Shown piece after piece: positions 61,761-64,000 of a stretch of DNA of 64,000 nucleotides. The notes under the pieces were generated by a model. That model saw nothing but the letters and a program-made list of their open reading frames with translations. It had not been told where the DNA came from and made no database searches. Positions within the stretch are counted from its first letter, which is position 1, and every line of letters begins with the position of its first letter. Made by a program: the position numbers and the translations under genes. The stretch comes from Sphagnum compactum (lineage: Eukaryota > Bryophyta > Sphagnopsida > Sphagnales): the NCBI GenBank assembly GCA_965153455.1, contig OZ234494.1:6572001-6636000 (forward strand), given 5' to 3'.

Positions 61761-64000
61761 GGCCTGTGGTCTAGGTGTGAAGGAAAATTGTTTATGACAA
61801 ATGAAATTGCTGAATTTGTGTTCTTAGTTATTTTGAGTGAACTATGTAAGAGTTACATGTGTAACAATTGGGTTTGGTAGGTTTGTGAGAATTTTAGAGA
61901 ACCTATTGGAAATGGTAGAAAAGGGACCATTAATTTCAATGTGTAGCAAAATAGGGTTGTATAGGCTTGAAGAATTATTTGTTTCAAGTTTCTTGCACAT
62001 TACTTGTGAACTTTTATATTATTGGCTTTGTTGGCCCTTCAATAATGAAACCAATTGCTTGCTCTCCAAACCAACCCTTGTTTTTCTTTTGTGGGGGAGG
62101 GGGGGGTTGTTTTCAATGGCCTTTTTGTAATCACCCAAATTCTTGTAGGTGGTGGTATAGTGAATATCACACAAGCCGTGAGCCTAACAACATAACATTT
62201 GGCACATCATTGAGCAATGAGCATAACAAGGCCATTGTCATTCATGCATGGATCTGTTTGTTTACTTTTTCCAAGTGGTTTAGGGTTGTTCATGACATTG
62301 GGGAGTGGGGTCTCGCTATAAAAGTTCCATCATCATAATATCGTTGACGGAATGCATTATCATTGAAGTGTAGACCATCTTGTGTTTCTGGATGGATGTT
62401 TGGGGATTGCCTTTCAACACTGCGGAATGACCACAACCTACTTTTTATGGCAGAAAACATCCATGGCCTTATTTCTTACACTCAAAACAATAAGAAAAAG
62501 AAACATACAAAAAGCACCAGCTGTGGAAACATGAGAAGGTCTCACATAACAGGTTTTATTTAATTTTCTTTTGTGATATCCGAAATTAGTTGATTTACAT
62601 TAGAAAAAACTATTTCTTCAAAAATTTCCAATTTATTTCTAAAAAATGACAAAATTTGTCCCCCCAAAAAAAAAAAAAAAGAAACGAAAAGAAAGAAAGT
62701 GACATCTAAGTGATCTTTGAAGCAAATGATATATATTTTGTATTAAATCTAATTCAATTATCTTGAGATTTTTGTTCCCTTTGGAATGTGTGAATCACCT
62801 TACATATTTGTGTCGTATAAAAAACTGGCAAATTTTTTGACAAAGCTAATGTTCTTGAATCGAACAATGTATTCACTCAAATATTCATTCAATACGAAAC
62901 TAAAAAAGCCAACCATTCGTTCCATTTGGTTCAAACTCTTCAAGTCAATGGAGTTTACAGGCATGGCGTTTCCCCAACCCAAGTGATGGATGATTCGTGT
63001 TCTCAAAGAAGTCAGCACACAAAACACACGCAAGTTGTGACGGCCAGGGCCATTCTGTCTGGCTTCACACAAGTAAATCGATTTCATCATGAGAGCATAT
63101 AGAGGAATATTGATTGCCGTAGAATGAATGGGTTGTCAAACATTATTGGTTAGGAGATCAACTGCAGCAGCAGCAGGAGTATTTAATTCTTGTGTTTTTT
63201 TTGTCAGCAATCATGCTCCACAATACTTTGGACTTATCTCCTCCCCTTCAAAACCCAACAATTATTTTTGGGTTTGGAAACAAAAATGAAACTAAAAACA
63301 CCCACGATATTGATACCCGAAGTTGATTGTAGCAATGTTGTGGATGTCTCTCACCTTTAGCCTAGAATCCTTCCAACAACTTTGCTTCCATAATGAAAAT
63401 AAAGCATCTCATGGAGATGCGATGGCTGTTCTCCTGTGGGCAAGTTAAAGGGGAGTGTTGGATGAGTATATATGATGGAACCCTGGAATGATTTTTTTCT
63501 GAAAGGATTTGATACCAGTACTAACTAGTAGGGTAGAAGAATCGCTCTCATCATTCAACAATGTATGTACTCATCGCGAAACACTTTCAATATTTTCCTC
63601 ATTCTTTAATCAAATTGAGCAATTTTTATGTCATTAGATGTGCAAACTTGAAGGTTACAAATCTTCTCTCAGCTTCAAAAATAAAGCAGCAACACAGGAA
63701 ACACATGAAGAGGATGAGTGATAGGTTGGTTCATTTTTTTTTGAAAAAATAGCTTTAGACCCCTCTCTAGTTCCAGCCCCCATATCTTCTTCGTATTTCG
63801 TCCATTTTGAGTGAAGATATCAAATATGAGAAACATATGAGGGCTTACTTTAAACGCTTTAGAAAACTTCTTTGTATTCCAGAGAAAATGATAGAACAAT
63901 CAAAGATTTTAAGATTAAAATCTTAATCTGTTTTAATTCACTCATCACCAAACATTGACCCCCCTACCACCAAACATCCCATATCTTTCCACATTCCTTT
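61761..64000. other. Right end of window, no supported gene
   Basis: Frames of 60-123 codons occur (61,967-62,338 plus, 62,800-63,090 minus), but I recognise none. A poly-A-rich, GAAAG-type stretch lies at 62,659-62,698. Worn transposon coding sequence is possible but not supported. Confidence 0.35.

Noticed and set aside
61967-63090. Possible transposase remnant
   Set aside because: Some short phrases faintly recall transposases, but no consistent set of motifs in one orientation could be found.
1-64000. CRISPR-like array or defence island
   Set aside because: Tandem arrays here have no constant-repeat/unique-spacer pattern, and the genes are clearly eukaryotic.

Overview
The window looks like nuclear DNA of a land plant. 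The supporting signs are intron-rich genes with GT-AG introns, interstitial telomere-like repeats of the TTTAGGG type, relics of hAT, PIF/Harbinger and Ty3/gypsy chromodomain elements, and AT-rich intergenic DNA. No bacterial-type gene, CRISPR array, rRNA or tRNA was recognised. The style of the transposase relics, and a group III-like patatin that keeps its serine nucleophile, fit a moss, fern or other seed-free plant better than a flowering plant. That lineage guess is weak.

Three intact protein-coding genes were reconstructed exon by exon; every junction is GT-AG and every phase closes. (1) About 1.28-4.94 kb, plus strand: an OTU-type deubiquitinase with a UBA-like region and a C-terminal SEC-C zinc motif, 11 exons and 376 codons. 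(2) 8.81-7.12 kb, minus strand: a group III-like patatin-related phospholipase, 2 exons and 442 codons. It converges with the OTU gene across a 2.2-kb spacer. (3) 58.27-52.53 kb, minus strand: a universal-stress-protein/kinase fusion (receptor-like cytoplasmic kinase), 11 exons and 860 codons, with all main kinase motifs present.

Between 9.5 and 52.5 kb I see no intact gene. This gene desert holds a decayed hAT transposase (23.63-26.21 kb, minus) split by an insertion, short hAT-type non-autonomous elements with a CAGTGTTGGGCGG-like terminus, a chromodomain Ty3/gypsy relic (about 37.7-41.0 kb), and a HARBI1-like transposase relic (42.5-43.4 kb) lying inside a degenerate TTTAGGG-like array. 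It also holds several satellite-like tandem arrays (97, 160, 173 and 240 bp) and at least four families of dispersed repeats with several copies in the window. The right end (59-64 kb) is repeat-rich and includes a 108-bp higher-order repeat built from AAACCCTA blocks.

The genes do not form a pathway. The OTU protein would remove ubiquitin, the patatin would act on membrane lipids, and the USP-kinase would signal in the cytoplasm. The most unusual things here are structural: telomere-like DNA at many sites (one directly at a splice donor), nested transposons, a short element whose terminal segment has been tandemly triplicated, and one repeat family placed 0.7-0.8 kb upstream of two unrelated genes. 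I found no convincing new multi-gene system.
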